From positions 1-64,000 of the forward strand of contig CAZAPG010000022.1 in NCBI GenBank assembly GCA_964486935.1: a DNA stretch of 64,000 bases, given 5' to 3'. The translations under genes were made by a program, and so were the position numbers. Under the pieces are notes generated by a model. The model was given only the letters and a program-made list of their open reading frames with translations. It did no database searches and was not told the origin of the DNA. Positions 15,027 through 24,273 of the stretch are shown here, one piece after another. The DNA comes from CAZAPG01 sp964486935. Its GTDB lineage: Bacteria > Chloroflexota > Anaerolineae > 4572-78 > J111. Position 1 is the stretch's first letter; every line of letters starts with the position of its first letter.

Positions 15027-16757
15027 ATGATGCTAAATCTTGGGAGCAATTTGTTAAAATTTCTGGCGGCGCTATTGGTTTTGGCAACAGCGACGTTGTT
15101 CTTTTCTCATCTGCCGGCGCAGGCCATGGCCAGGCTAACCTCAGAGTCCGGCGCAGCGGGTTTGACCATACCCCAGGCATTGCCGGTTCAGATAAACAAA
15201 AAAGCAAATATCCCGCTACTCAGCGCCTGGAGCGCGCCGGCGCAGATTAACGCCGGCGGCGCAACCGATGTCGAACCCCCGGCCATTGCGATGCGGGGCA
15301 ACGCCGCCTATGCGGTCTGGACAGATAATCGTTTGAGCAGCACCAATCACCTCTTTCTGGCCGTCAGCGCCAACGGCGGCCTCAATTGGAGCGCGGCCAC
15401 AGGGTTAGGGTTGGTGCGGTTTGAATTTGCGCTGGCCGCCGACCCGGCCACCGGCGCGGCCATTATGGTTTGGGATGGGCCGACCGGCAACCAGATTTTG
15501 GCGGCTTCCAGCAGCAGCGCGCAAACCGGTGATTGCCCCCTGGTGGAAATAATTTCGGTGCGCCACCTGAATAACACGACTCTGGGCGTGGTTGGCTTTG
15601 TGGATTTAAATCAAGTCACTTCGGCAACGCTCTCAGTGGATGGAACTGTAGGCGTGACGCCGGTTGACCTGATACCCCTGGCCCAGCACAATGCCTCCGG
15701 CGGTGGAAATAACCCCGGCAGCGAAGGCCGTTTGCGCGGTTTGTGGTCGGCCACATTAATTAATCCCGGCAGTTTTACAGGTGGAATGATGGTTGTAGCC
15801 GACGCAACTTCGGCTAACCAGAATTGCCAGGAAACAGTGGATGTGATTATTCCGCCGCCGGGCTGGCGTATCGAGATAGAAACGATTGACCCGGTGGTGG
15901 GCGCGAACCCGGATATTGACGGATTGGATCGGGTGGTCGTGCGGTTCCAAAGCGGCGATGGCAGCCTGCCCACCCTGGCCCTGAGCCGCTATTTGTACAA
16001 CTCCGGCCAGCCGGGGTTGGCCGGCCTGTGGCAGACCATGGACACTTTCACCGCCCAAGCCGAAGGCAACGCCTTCAAAAATATTGTGGCCGATTTGGTG
16101 GACCCCGGCGAAAACCTGTACCGCGTCACCGTAGATGGCCAGCCCCAGGTGGAAGCAGTATTTTCTGATCAATTAATTATTGCAATGGGAACTGCTGAGA
16201 GTGGAACAGAGAATAGTATTTTTGATAATGCTGTACTCAATACCAGAACTGGTGATTTTGATGGGATTATGCAGATTACCTGTAGTAGCGGCAAAAAAGG
16301 AGCCACCCAACTCAATCAAGACACCGTAACCTGTGATGAGTCCCCTCCAGACTACGAAGCCATAGCCCAGAGTATTAGATACAATGTCGGCGATGCTCTA
16401 TTATATCTAAATGAGACTTTTCAGGTTGCTAATGATCAAACCTCAGATCGACCCCAAAGAAACTGCTACTGGATTTCAGATCAAAATGGAATGATAGATA
16501 CCTTAATTACAGCCGTGGTCTATTACAATGGCGAATGTACTTATGCCGAATTATACGCAAATGGTCAAGGTAATCCGCATTATCTCAATGATATCGCTCG
16601 CCAATTGGACCCTCAACCAGAAGCCCCTAGCAAACTGCCTGACAGTATGACTGTGGCTCAATTTTTGGCTGATACCGATTATACGGCTGATCCCAATTTA
16701 GTCCAACGTTTAGATCATGGGCAGATGGTTGTTGATAATCAAGTGGCGAGTCAATAA
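15027..16757 (+). CDS. Secreted BNR-like protein, C-terminal third of foreign composition
   Basis: 576 aa. N-terminal signal peptide (LLKFLAALLVLATATLFFSHLPAQA). Residues of about 60-130 contain a sialidase/BNR-like stretch (AYAVWTDNRLSSTNHLFLAVSANGG is split by the quoted limit, core VWTDNRLSSTNHLFLAVS). The middle is a beta-rich region with SVRHLNNTTLGVVGF. From about base 16165 the DNA becomes visibly AT-richer and the protein changes character (many Asn, Asp, Tyr; cysteines at ITCSSG, VTCDES, NCYW, GECTY). The composition shift continues into the next gene. No ribosome site is evident at the start. Function unknown; extracellular. Confidence 0.6.
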   Translation: MMLNLGSNLLKFLAALLVLATATLFFSHLPAQAMARLTSESGAAGLTIPQALPVQINKKANIPLLSAWSAPAQINAGGATDVEPPAIAMRGNAAYAVWTDNRLSSTNHLFLAVSANGGLNWSAATGLGLVRFEFALAADPATGAAIMVWDGPTGNQILAASSSSAQTGDCPLVEIISVRHLNNTTLGVVGFVDLNQVTSATLSVDGTVGVTPVDLIPLAQHNASGGGNNPGSEGRLRGLWSATLINPGSFTGGMMVVADATSANQNCQETVDVIIPPPGWRIEIETIDPVVGANPDIDGLDRVVVRFQSGDGSLPTLALSRYLYNSGQPGLAGLWQTMDTFTAQAEGNAFKNIVADLVDPGENLYRVTVDGQPQVEAVFSDQLIIAMGTAESGTENSIFDNAVLNTRTGDFDGIMQITCSSGKKGATQLNQDTVTCDESPPDYEAIAQSIRYNVGDALLYLNETFQVANDQTSDRPQRNCYWISDQNGMIDTLITAVVYYNGECTYAELYANGQGNPHYLNDIARQLDPQPEAPSKLPDSMTVAQFLADTDYTADPNLVQRLDHGQMVVDNQVASQ

Positions 16758-16767
16758 GGAGATAACA

Positions 16768-19002
16768 ATGCATATCTTTAAAAAATCCACTCGTGCCATA
16801 TTGATTTTAGTTATTCTGCTGGGGCTGGCTGGTGGTGTGATCTGGGTTGTTCAATCGACTGGGCCAAAATTCTCAACTATCCCCAACCCATCAAAAGCAG
16901 AAATCGTTGTATCACCGGAAATAGTGTCTATCCAATCTGAAGCTAGGTCAGCAACAGTATCCTCATCTACGACCTTGCCTGACTCTGAATTGATGCCGGT
17001 ATCTGAATCATCTGACAGTAAGATTGTTTTTGTTGATAATCTCGGGGGTATTCGTGACCTTTATATCGTCAATCCTGATGGGACCGAATTAATGAATTTA
17101 ACTGAGGGACTGGGAGTAAAGTTTCTGGAGAATAAGCCCAGATGGGCGGCTGATGGTAGCCGAATTTACTTTTCCCTGGAAGGTACCGTGCAGGATAATC
17201 AAGATATAAGTTTATATACCATCAAGCCTGATGGGAGTGATGCAACCAAACTATTTGATTGGCCTCACCAGATCAGGGCTTATGATGTTTCGTCTGATGG
17301 TCAGTGGATAGCTTACACAGCTAACACTTTATCTACCAACGGCAATCCAATGTGTGCTATTTTCAAAATCAGAATCGATGGCACTGAACTAACCCGCTTA
17401 ACTGATGAGATTGAAGGCGAAGATGTTCCGAGACGAAATCAGTGCGACAGTCCCCCTGTCTGGTCATCGGATGGCAGCCTGATTTTATTTGCCTCTAATC
17501 GGAGGAATCCTAATAGTGAGTTAGACAAGGTTAATTTATACACCATCCGATTTGATGGAAGTGAACTTACTCAGTTGACAGATAGAGATTGGGATATCTT
17601 CACTGCTCGTTGGTCACCAGATGGAACTTGGATAGCTATTGGGGCTAAAGAGGGGGATAGTGCGGGTAATCTTTATTTGATGAATGCTGATGGCAGCAAT
17701 CTGCATCAAGTTACCAATTCTATCACACCTGGTGCATTGTGGTACCAAATAGACTATGGAAAAATTTCCTGGTCGCCTGATGGAACGCAACTGGTGGTGC
17801 AAAAATCAACAGAGAATGGGCTAGGCATAGTGGATTTGATTACAGGACAAGAAACCTATCCATTAATTCCTGGAGCTGATATGAGTGATGCTTCTCAACC
17901 CGACTGGTCGCCTTTCCTGGGTGAAGCGCCCACGCCCACGCCAACCGCCACCTTCACCCCAACCCCCACGCCTACAGCCACCCCCTCTGGCCAGGTCCCT
18001 TCCAACGATATTGGCGATTACGTGGTTTTGGGTCTCAACAGCGTCTGGCTGCGGCAGGGCAGCAAAGTGTATAGCGGCCACGTGGGGGCGCAAACCATCA
18101 GCCCCGGCCCGGCGCTCGACTCCGACGCGGAAGTGACGGTTGGCCGCAGCGTCACTTTCCACAACCCGGCTTCGGCCATTGCCGGCGATACGGTCAAACT
18201 CAAGTTGGGGTCAACCGTGTTCGATATCTTCCACAATGAACTGGACCCGGCCAGCAACGCTACTTATGGCCAGGTGATTACGCCGCTGGCGCTGCCCCTG
18301 GTAGCCAATCTGCCAACCTTGCCGGAAATCACGCCCGGTTCCACCGATATCACCCTGGCTCAAAACGAAAGCCTGAGCCTGCCGGCCGGGGCTTATGGCG
18401 AAATTACCTTGAAGAAAAACGCGGTTTTAACCTTAACCGGCGGCATCTATCATCTGGCTAATCTTAATATGGGTGATGATAGCCAGGTGTTGGCCGCCGC
18501 GCCGGTCGAGATTCGGATTGCCGGCCGCCTGCAACCGGGGGAGCGGGCCATCATCGGCCCGGCAGCGGGCGGCGGTTTGGAGGCTACTGACCTGATGCTG
18601 TTTGTGGCCGGTATCAATGGTAGCAACGGCAACCTGGGCGGTACGCCCAAAGCGGCCACCATCGGCTTCAACAATGTGGTCACGGCTACCATTTACGCGC
18701 CCAACGGTACGCTGTGGCTCAGGCAGGGTACGCAGGCACGGGGCGCGTTTATTGCCCAAGATGTCCAGATAGGCGAAAATGTTCAGATTTGGTTGGAAAG
18801 CGCGTTTAGCAGCGGCTACCAATCGCCGCTATCGGCCACGCCGGCCCCCACCCCAACAGAAACCGCCACTCCAACCGAGACGCCAACGCCGGCAAACACC
18901 CCAACGCCAGAACCCACACCCACCCATACCCCAACCTCAACCCTCACTCCAACCGAAACATTCACGCCGGAACCAACCGCCACGCCAACATCGGCCGGCT
19001 AA
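16768..19002 (+). CDS. Secreted TolB-like propeller with surface beta domain and Thr-Pro tail
   Basis: 744 aa from ATG; AAGGAG six nt upstream overlaps the previous stop, so the two genes are coupled. One N-terminal membrane anchor or signal (ILILVILLGLAGGVIWVV). Residues of about 90-385 carry TolB/PD40 propeller repeats (NPDGTELMNLTEG, RIDGTELTRLTDE, RFDGSELTQLTDRD, NADGSNLHQVTNS). A Thr-Pro linker follows, then a beta-solenoid-like domain (LNSVWLRQGSKVYSGHVG, later TLWLRQGTQARGAFIAQDV) and a Thr-Pro-rich tail. The propeller half is AT-richer; from about base 17920 composition returns to the local GC-rich style. Function unknown; probably cell-surface attached. Confidence 0.65.
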   Translation: MHIFKKSTRAILILVILLGLAGGVIWVVQSTGPKFSTIPNPSKAEIVVSPEIVSIQSEARSATVSSSTTLPDSELMPVSESSDSKIVFVDNLGGIRDLYIVNPDGTELMNLTEGLGVKFLENKPRWAADGSRIYFSLEGTVQDNQDISLYTIKPDGSDATKLFDWPHQIRAYDVSSDGQWIAYTANTLSTNGNPMCAIFKIRIDGTELTRLTDEIEGEDVPRRNQCDSPPVWSSDGSLILFASNRRNPNSELDKVNLYTIRFDGSELTQLTDRDWDIFTARWSPDGTWIAIGAKEGDSAGNLYLMNADGSNLHQVTNSITPGALWYQIDYGKISWSPDGTQLVVQKSTENGLGIVDLITGQETYPLIPGADMSDASQPDWSPFLGEAPTPTPTATFTPTPTPTATPSGQVPSNDIGDYVVLGLNSVWLRQGSKVYSGHVGAQTISPGPALDSDAEVTVGRSVTFHNPASAIAGDTVKLKLGSTVFDIFHNELDPASNATYGQVITPLALPLVANLPTLPEITPGSTDITLAQNESLSLPAGAYGEITLKKNAVLTLTGGIYHLANLNMGDDSQVLAAAPVEIRIAGRLQPGERAIIGPAAGGGLEATDLMLFVAGINGSNGNLGGTPKAATIGFNNVVTATIYAPNGTLWLRQGTQARGAFIAQDVQIGENVQIWLESAFSSGYQSPLSATPAPTPTETATPTETPTPANTPTPEPTPTHTPTSTLTPTETFTPEPTATPTSAG

Positions 19003-19024
19003 AATTCTTGCGCCAATAAACCAA

Positions 19025-19068
19025 AAAAGACCTGTCAGATAGGCTCTACAAAATCTGACAGGTCTTTT
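19025..19068. terminator. Perfect 16-bp palindrome, AGACCT family
   Basis: AAAAGACCTGTCAGAT pairs perfectly with ATCTGACAGGTCTTTT across a 12-nt loop. It sits between convergent genes and can terminate either strand. It shares the AGACCT...AGGTCT outer stem with the palindromes at 24063 and 39536. Confidence 0.85.
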
Positions 19069-19109
19069 AATTGGATGACCGGTAATCGGGTCATGAAGCA
19101 ATAGAGGTT

Positions 19110-19334
19110 CTAATGATGCCCCTCTTCGGGATGTATCGGCTCAATTACCCAGCCAATGGCCGAAACAAAGGTAATAATCAAACCGGCAATAGACATGGAA
19201 AAATGTATCGCCAGCCCGCCAATAATCAAAACAAACCCAAAGGCCAGGATAATGGGCCAAAAACTGTTGGGCGGCATATGAATATCTTCGGGTTTGATTT
19301 CAGTGTCAGTTGTAGTATTTGCTGAGTCAGCCAT
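19110..19334 (-). CDS. Small membrane protein of the oxidase operon (subunit IV-like)
   Basis: 74 aa from the second ATG, which has AGAAGG at nine nt; the first ATG three codons earlier sits directly against that site. A hydrophilic start (MADSANTTTDTEIKPED) is followed by two hydrophobic spans and IHPEEGHH. Short two-span proteins of this kind accompany aa3 oxidases in Actinobacteria, Deinococcus and Chloroflexota. It is last in the minus-strand oxidase group. Confidence 0.6.
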   Translation of the reverse strand: MADSANTTTDTEIKPEDIHMPPNSFWPIILAFGFVLIIGGLAIHFSMSIAGLIITFVSAIGWVIEPIHPEEGHH

Positions 19335-19360
19335 ATGATTCATCCTTCTCTGTGGTGATG

Positions 19361-19486
19361 TTATTTTAACAGCAGGGGCGCGTAGATGGTAAACCAGTAA
19401 ACCGCCCCCAACGCCGAGATAATGGCAATAACGGCCATAATAGCGGCCACAATCTTATTTTTTCGTTCGGTTTCTTTATTGGTCAT
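19361..19486 (-). CDS. 41-aa single-span membrane protein
   Basis: A short reading frame: MTNKETERKNKIVAAI, then one hydrophobic span (VIAIISALGAVYWFTIYAP) ending in LLLK. It lies between ctaA-ctaB and the 74-aa protein on the same strand, with 35-bp and 26-bp gaps. No ribosome site is obvious. The charged start, single span and operon position suggest an accessory oxidase or haem-synthesis peptide. Supported by coding character only. Confidence 0.55.
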   Translation of the reverse strand: MTNKETERKNKIVAAIMAVIAIISALGAVYWFTIYAPLLLK

Positions 19487-19521
19487 AAAATTGATGCCGG
19501 AATTTTAGCAAAGATTTTGGT

Positions 19522-21285
19522 TTAGAACAAACTGCGGTCTACGGCCATTGCCACAAACAGCAGGGCCAGATAAGCCTGAGAAAATTTGTACAGGCGTTTG
19601 CTCACGCCCTTGTCAAACTCTCGCCATAATTTCCAGGCCAGGTAAACAAAGGGAATGCCCAGCCCCAGAGCCGCAATCAGATAAAAGAGGCTTAGCATAT
19701 TAAAGGTAAATGGCAACAGCGTCAGCGTAATCAGCAGAATGGTGTAGAGAAATATCTGATAAGTTGTCTCTTTTTCGCCCACCACCACCGGCAGCATCGG
19801 CACGCGGGCCTGGGCGTAATCTTTTTTGACCAGCAGGGCCAGCGCCCAGGTATGGGGCGGCGTCCAGAAAAAGATGATGGCAAACAGGTAAAACGCCCCC
19901 AAATCCAGCGAGTTGCTCACGGCCGTCCAGCCGACCAGCGGCGGAATAGCCCCGGCCGCCCCGCCGATGATAATGTTATGAATGGTGGCGCGTTTCAGGT
20001 ACAGGGTGTAAAAGAAAACGTAGTAGATAATGCCCAGCGTGCTCAAAACTGCGCTTAACATGTTGACAAAAATGGCAAACACCAAAAACGAGCCGATACT
20101 CAGCGCCAGCCCAAAAATAAGCGTTTCCGTGGGCGTCACCAACCCCGTAACCGTGGCCCGCCGCGAGGTGCGAGACATCACCCCGTCAATGTCGCTGTCA
20201 ATGTAGCTGTTCAACACGCTGGCCCCCCCCGCCGACAGCGCCCCGCCCAAAAGCGTGTAAAGCATCAGCGCTATCGGGGGCGCGCCCTGGGCAGCAATGA
20301 ACATGGCCGTGATGGTGGTAATGAGCAGCAGCGCCATTATCCACGGTTTGGTGAGTTTGAAAAAGGTTTTGGCCTTTTGCCGCCCGGATAATGGCTCGCC
20401 GGCCGTTGCGGCCGGCGAGGTCAGCGGCTCCAGCATGAGGTAGCTGACAGACGCCTGCGCCACCACAATTCCCCAAATAGCGCCGGACAGGCCCAAATGA
20501 AACACCCTGATTAGACCGGGGGAGTCAACCACGGTGTACATCCCCCCCAGCCCAATTTGGGCCAGAAAGAGCAGCCCCAGGGCGGTTGACAGCCTGGTCA
20601 GGGTTGAATGTTGCCGGTAGCCCCGGCGCGTTTGCAAAATGACTCCCGCAACCAGCGCGCCCAAAACCACTACGGTAAATCGGTGCAGCAGGTTAATGGC
20701 TACCGTGAGCGTAAATTCGGCGGGGAAGATTTCGCCCTGGCACAGCGGCCAGTCGGGGCAGGCCAGTCGGGTATCGGTGCCGGTTACAATTGCCCCGGTG
20801 ACAATTAACAGCAGCAGCCCCATTCCCGTTGAAACAATAGAGCGCAAATAAAAGCCGTGCCCCCGGCTCACGCCACTCCCGGCGTTGATGAGTCGTTTTG
20901 GAGAGATGTGGCTGGCCGTTGCCAAAAACAGGGCGATGCCCAGGGTGAGCATCGCCGCAAGTAAGTGGGCGGCCACTGCCATCGGGTTGTCAACCCAAAT
21001 GGCGACAGTCCCCACCACAATCTGTACCAGGGCCGCCGAAACGGCGGCAAATATCGCATTGTTTATCGGCCGATAGGGGCGGTAGTGGCGGCGGGCAACT
21101 ATAACCAGAACCGTTAGAATGGCAATGGTCAACCCGCTGATAACGCCCTGCTCCGGCCCGGCAATCAGCCGGGAAAATTCAGTAGCTCTGGGTACGGCTG
21201 CGGCAAAAAGCAGCAGCGAAGCCCACACCGAAAACGCAACAGTTAATTTTTTAAAGCCTTCGCCAATTATTATGCCGTCACGCAC
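19522..21285 (-). CDS. ctaAB: CtaA-CtaB fusion: haem A synthase + haem O synthase
   Basis: 587 aa, polytopic. The N-terminal part (about 1-300) is CtaA-like and the C-terminal part (about 310-587) is the UbiA-family haem O synthase CtaB, which farnesylates haem B. CtaB motifs: NSYIDSDIDGVMSRT and VKKDYAQARVPMLP. The second CtaA half has LACPDWPLCQG, NLLHRF and RVFHLG, corresponding to the C-terminal half of Bacillus CtaA with both haem histidines. The first half keeps AAHLLAAML but lacks the loop with the cysteine pair and the E..H motif expected there: the span ends ATEFSRLIAGPEQGVISG. It provides haem for the adjacent oxidase, 12 bp downstream of subunit I. Confidence 0.9.
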   Translation of the reverse strand: MRDGIIIGEGFKKLTVAFSVWASLLLFAAAVPRATEFSRLIAGPEQGVISGLTIAILTVLVIVARRHYRPYRPINNAIFAAVSAALVQIVVGTVAIWVDNPMAVAAHLLAAMLTLGIALFLATASHISPKRLINAGSGVSRGHGFYLRSIVSTGMGLLLLIVTGAIVTGTDTRLACPDWPLCQGEIFPAEFTLTVAINLLHRFTVVVLGALVAGVILQTRRGYRQHSTLTRLSTALGLLFLAQIGLGGMYTVVDSPGLIRVFHLGLSGAIWGIVVAQASVSYLMLEPLTSPAATAGEPLSGRQKAKTFFKLTKPWIMALLLITTITAMFIAAQGAPPIALMLYTLLGGALSAGGASVLNSYIDSDIDGVMSRTSRRATVTGLVTPTETLIFGLALSIGSFLVFAIFVNMLSAVLSTLGIIYYVFFYTLYLKRATIHNIIIGGAAGAIPPLVGWTAVSNSLDLGAFYLFAIIFFWTPPHTWALALLVKKDYAQARVPMLPVVVGEKETTYQIFLYTILLITLTLLPFTFNMLSLFYLIAALGLGIPFVYLAWKLWREFDKGVSKRLYKFSQAYLALLFVAMAVDRSLF

Positions 21286-21297
21286 AAACTACTCCCC

Positions 21298-23178
21298 TTA
21301 TTTGGAGGCCGGGGCCGGGCTGATAGAAGGTTCCGGCCCTCGCGGTGCGGGTTTGCGGCCCAGCCGCAGGTCGCGGGTTGGCCGCTCGCTGTAAACGGTG
21401 GGGATGCCCAGGAAATTGTAGGAAGGCGGCGGCGAAGAAACATACCACTCCAGCGAGTTGGCCTGCCACGGGTCGCCGGCAACCTGGCGTCCGCGCACCA
21501 TAGAGTAAACCGCGTTCCACAACAGCGGAAAAATTGAGACGGCAATTAAAAAGGCGCCCAGCGTAGCCAGCACGTTGTTGAGTTCCCAACCCAGGCCGGC
21601 GGGATAGTCGGCGTAGCGGCGGGGCATCCCCAGCAGGCCCAAAAAGTGCATGGGGAAGAAGGTCAGGTTGAGGCCCACAAACATAATCCAAAACTGCACC
21701 TTGCCTAAAAATTCGCTGTACATGCGGCCCGTTACTTTGGGGAACCAGAAATAGATACCGGCAAACATACCCATAACGCTGCCGCCAAAAAGCACGTAGT
21801 GCAGGTGAGCCACAATATAGTAACTATCGTGTAGTTGGGTGTCGATGGGCACAATGGCGTTGAAGATGCCGCTAATGCCGCCGATGGTGAAGGTCAAAAT
21901 AAAGCCAACCGCAAACAGCAGCGGGGTTGTAAATTCAATGGAACCGCCCCACAGCGTAAACACCCAGCTAAATATTTTAACGCCGGTGGGTACGGCAATC
22001 ACCATCGAGGCCATCATAAAAAAGAGTTGCAGGCCGGTGCCAATACCGGCGGTGAACATGTGGTGCGCCCACACAATAAAGCCCAGCACGGCAATAGCCA
22101 CGGTAGAGTAGGCAATCATTTTGTAGCCAAAAATGGGCTTGCGGGCAAAGACCGGCAGCACTTCAGAGACAATGCCCATGGCGGGCAGCACCATAATGTA
22201 AACCGCCGGGTGAGAGTAGAACCAGAACATATGCTGGTAGAGCACCGGGTCGCCCTGCGGGCCAAAGAATGGCGCGCCGGTGAGTCGCTGAATGTAAATA
22301 AGAATGAGCGCCGCGGCCAAAGCCGGGGTGGCAAATACAATCAAAATAGACTGCACCAGCACCGTCCAGGTAAAGAGCGACATCTGGTTAAGGCCCATGC
22401 CGGGCGCGCGCATATTGAGAATGGTGACAACCAGGTTGATAGCCCCTAAAATAGAGGATGTGCCAATGCCGTATACCGACATGGCCCAAATGGTCATGCC
22501 GATGCCGGGCGTGTATGCGGGGTTGGCGGAGAAGGGCGCGTAGGCTGTCCAGCCGGCGGACGCGCCGCTGCCGCTCACTAAAAAGCTGGAGTACATCAGA
22601 ATGCCGCTGAAAATAAACATCCACAGCGCCAGCGCGTTGAGCCGGGGAAAGGCCATATCTCTGGCCCCCACCTGTAATGGAACCACGTAGTTTGAAAAGG
22701 CGGCCAGCATGGGGATGATGGCCAGAAATATCATGGTGCTGCCGTGCATGGTAAAGAAGCGGTTGTACTGATCTTGCGAAATGAGCTGCAAGCCGGGCAA
22801 AGCTAACTCTGACCGGATGATAAGCGCCAAAATTCCCCCCAGCAAAAAGAAGATGAACGAGGCGATAAAGTACATAATCCCGATTTTTTTGTGGTCAACG
22901 GTGGTCAACCAGTCGATAATGCCGGAATTCCAGTAGCCGCGCTCTTTTTGGGGATATTCGCCGGGTTTGGGCCAATCAAATAATCTCAGGTTGAGGGGGT
23001 GGTCAAGGAACATCACAATCAGAATGGCCGCCAAAACCGCCACCGAACTAAAATAAACCCAGCCATACAACCGCATCGAGGTATCCAGCACAAAGCGCAT
23101 AATAGCCCAGGAGATACCAAACCCTACGATTAAACTGATAAGGAATGTTACAATTAATCGGCCGCTCGGACGTCTCAT
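21298..23178 (-). CDS. ctaD: Cytochrome c oxidase subunit I, A2 subclass
   Basis: 626 aa. Catalytic subunit of a proton-pumping haem-copper oxidase. Ligands: His145 (TMHGSTM) and His460 or His458 (VAHLHYV) for the haems, His323 (YSHPAVY), His372 and His373 (WAHHMF) for CuB; Tyr327 is the crosslinked tyrosine. The motif is YSHPAVY rather than GHPEVY, so the D-channel glutamate is absent and a Tyr-Ser pair stands in its place, the mark of A2-type oxidases. The K-channel lysine is present (VPTGVK, 401). An extra hydrophobic region of about 80 residues precedes the core. 29 bp after subunit II. Confidence 0.96.
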   Translation of the reverse strand: MRRPSGRLIVTFLISLIVGFGISWAIMRFVLDTSMRLYGWVYFSSVAVLAAILIVMFLDHPLNLRLFDWPKPGEYPQKERGYWNSGIIDWLTTVDHKKIGIMYFIASFIFFLLGGILALIIRSELALPGLQLISQDQYNRFFTMHGSTMIFLAIIPMLAAFSNYVVPLQVGARDMAFPRLNALALWMFIFSGILMYSSFLVSGSGASAGWTAYAPFSANPAYTPGIGMTIWAMSVYGIGTSSILGAINLVVTILNMRAPGMGLNQMSLFTWTVLVQSILIVFATPALAAALILIYIQRLTGAPFFGPQGDPVLYQHMFWFYSHPAVYIMVLPAMGIVSEVLPVFARKPIFGYKMIAYSTVAIAVLGFIVWAHHMFTAGIGTGLQLFFMMASMVIAVPTGVKIFSWVFTLWGGSIEFTTPLLFAVGFILTFTIGGISGIFNAIVPIDTQLHDSYYIVAHLHYVLFGGSVMGMFAGIYFWFPKVTGRMYSEFLGKVQFWIMFVGLNLTFFPMHFLGLLGMPRRYADYPAGLGWELNNVLATLGAFLIAVSIFPLLWNAVYSMVRGRQVAGDPWQANSLEWYVSSPPPSYNFLGIPTVYSERPTRDLRLGRKPAPRGPEPSISPAPASK

Positions 23179-23207
23179 ATAAAAGTTTCCTCCTTAAATT
23201 CCCTGCT

Positions 23208-24002
23208 TTACTCCGTTAATAGCTGAGATTGTGCTTCAGCTTCGGCGGGCATTTCAGATTGGGTTTGCTGGTTTGTTTTAGAGGCCAGCCACAAGTCAAA
23301 ACTGTTTTGGTCTACCACTTTCACTTCAATGGGCATGTTAGAGTGAGCCACGCCGCAAAATTCGGCGCAATGGCCGTGAAACGTGCCCAACCGGTCGGCT
23401 TTGAACCAGGACACCTGCAAATAACCGGGAATCGCATCGGTTTTGCCGGCCAGTTGAGGCACCCAAAAGCTGTGGATGACATCTTCAGAAGTAATTTCCA
23501 CTCTGACATCGGTGTTGACCGGAATGTACATCTCGCCAATCAGCGAGATATCATGCTCCGGGTATTGAACTTCCCATAACCACTGTTTGCCAATAACCCG
23601 AACCGTTAAATCGGTGGGGCGGTTGGGGTCAATATCCCGAAAGGTCTGAAAGGTCAACACCAGCAAAATAACCAGAATACCCACCGGGATAATCGTCCAG
23701 ATGGTCTCGAGGGTGGCATTGCCGTGAAAACTCTGGTCTGGTTCCGGGTCATCGGGCGACTTGCGCCGGAAACGAATAATTGAGTAAATCAACAGAAAGG
23801 CTACAATTGCAAAAACCACGGTTGCAATCCACAAAATAATTGTGTGCAAATTAGCAATAGAACGCGCAGCGGGCGAGGCCGGATTCAACGGAGAGGGCGG
23901 CGCTGCCAGCGCAACCGCAGGCACGGCAATAAAGGCCAGCACGGCTATTGCAAGATAACGGACATGCTTGAATATTATGTTGTTATATTTGTTTTGAAAC
24001 AT
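23208..24002 (-). CDS. ctaC: Cytochrome c oxidase subunit II
   Basis: 264 aa. N-terminal hydrophobic segment, probably a signal peptide, ending AVALAAPPSP; then two membrane spans; then a periplasmic/extracellular CuA cupredoxin domain. CuA ligands: His177 (DVIHSFWVP), then Cys212, Glu214, Cys216, His220 and Met223 in HCAEFCGVAHSNM. Accepts electrons from cytochrome c or another soluble carrier; there is no fused cytochrome c domain. First gene of the minus-strand oxidase operon. The 340-bp gap upstream holds a palindrome and the divergent promoter. Confidence 0.95.
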   Translation of the reverse strand: MFQNKYNNIIFKHVRYLAIAVLAFIAVPAVALAAPPSPLNPASPAARSIANLHTIILWIATVVFAIVAFLLIYSIIRFRRKSPDDPEPDQSFHGNATLETIWTIIPVGILVILLVLTFQTFRDIDPNRPTDLTVRVIGKQWLWEVQYPEHDISLIGEMYIPVNTDVRVEITSEDVIHSFWVPQLAGKTDAIPGYLQVSWFKADRLGTFHGHCAEFCGVAHSNMPIEVKVVDQNSFDLWLASKTNQQTQSEMPAEAEAQSQLLTE

Positions 24003-24062
24003 ACCTTTACCTTCTGTTAAAAATTCAATTGACAGCCAGAGAGGTTACTTGGGAGCTACTCC

Positions 24063-24096
24063 AGACCTTTAGGGTTTCTAAAAGCCCTAAAGGTCT
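24063..24096. repeat. AGACCT-family palindrome, copy 2
   Basis: AGACCTTTAGGG and CCCTAAAGGTCT flank a 10-nt loop. It is preceded by AGCTACTCC. The 39536 copy, read on the other strand, has the same flank but a stem changed on both sides (TCAAAGG/CCTTTGA), so base pairing is kept. May end transcription between divergent units or act as a REP-like element. Confidence 0.8.
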
Positions 24097-24273
24097 TCAG
24101 CGCGTTTCTTAGAAGCAGGGTTGGGCTATTCTATACCACAACTTGTATTTCTGCAAGAATAATTTGGCTTGGGGTTTTTGTTTAGTGCATTTTTTCACGC
24201 GCAGCTATTATAGTGACCGGTAAAGGGTCTGTCAAAAAGATTGACGTTTATCCCGGCGATGTATTTACTATCC

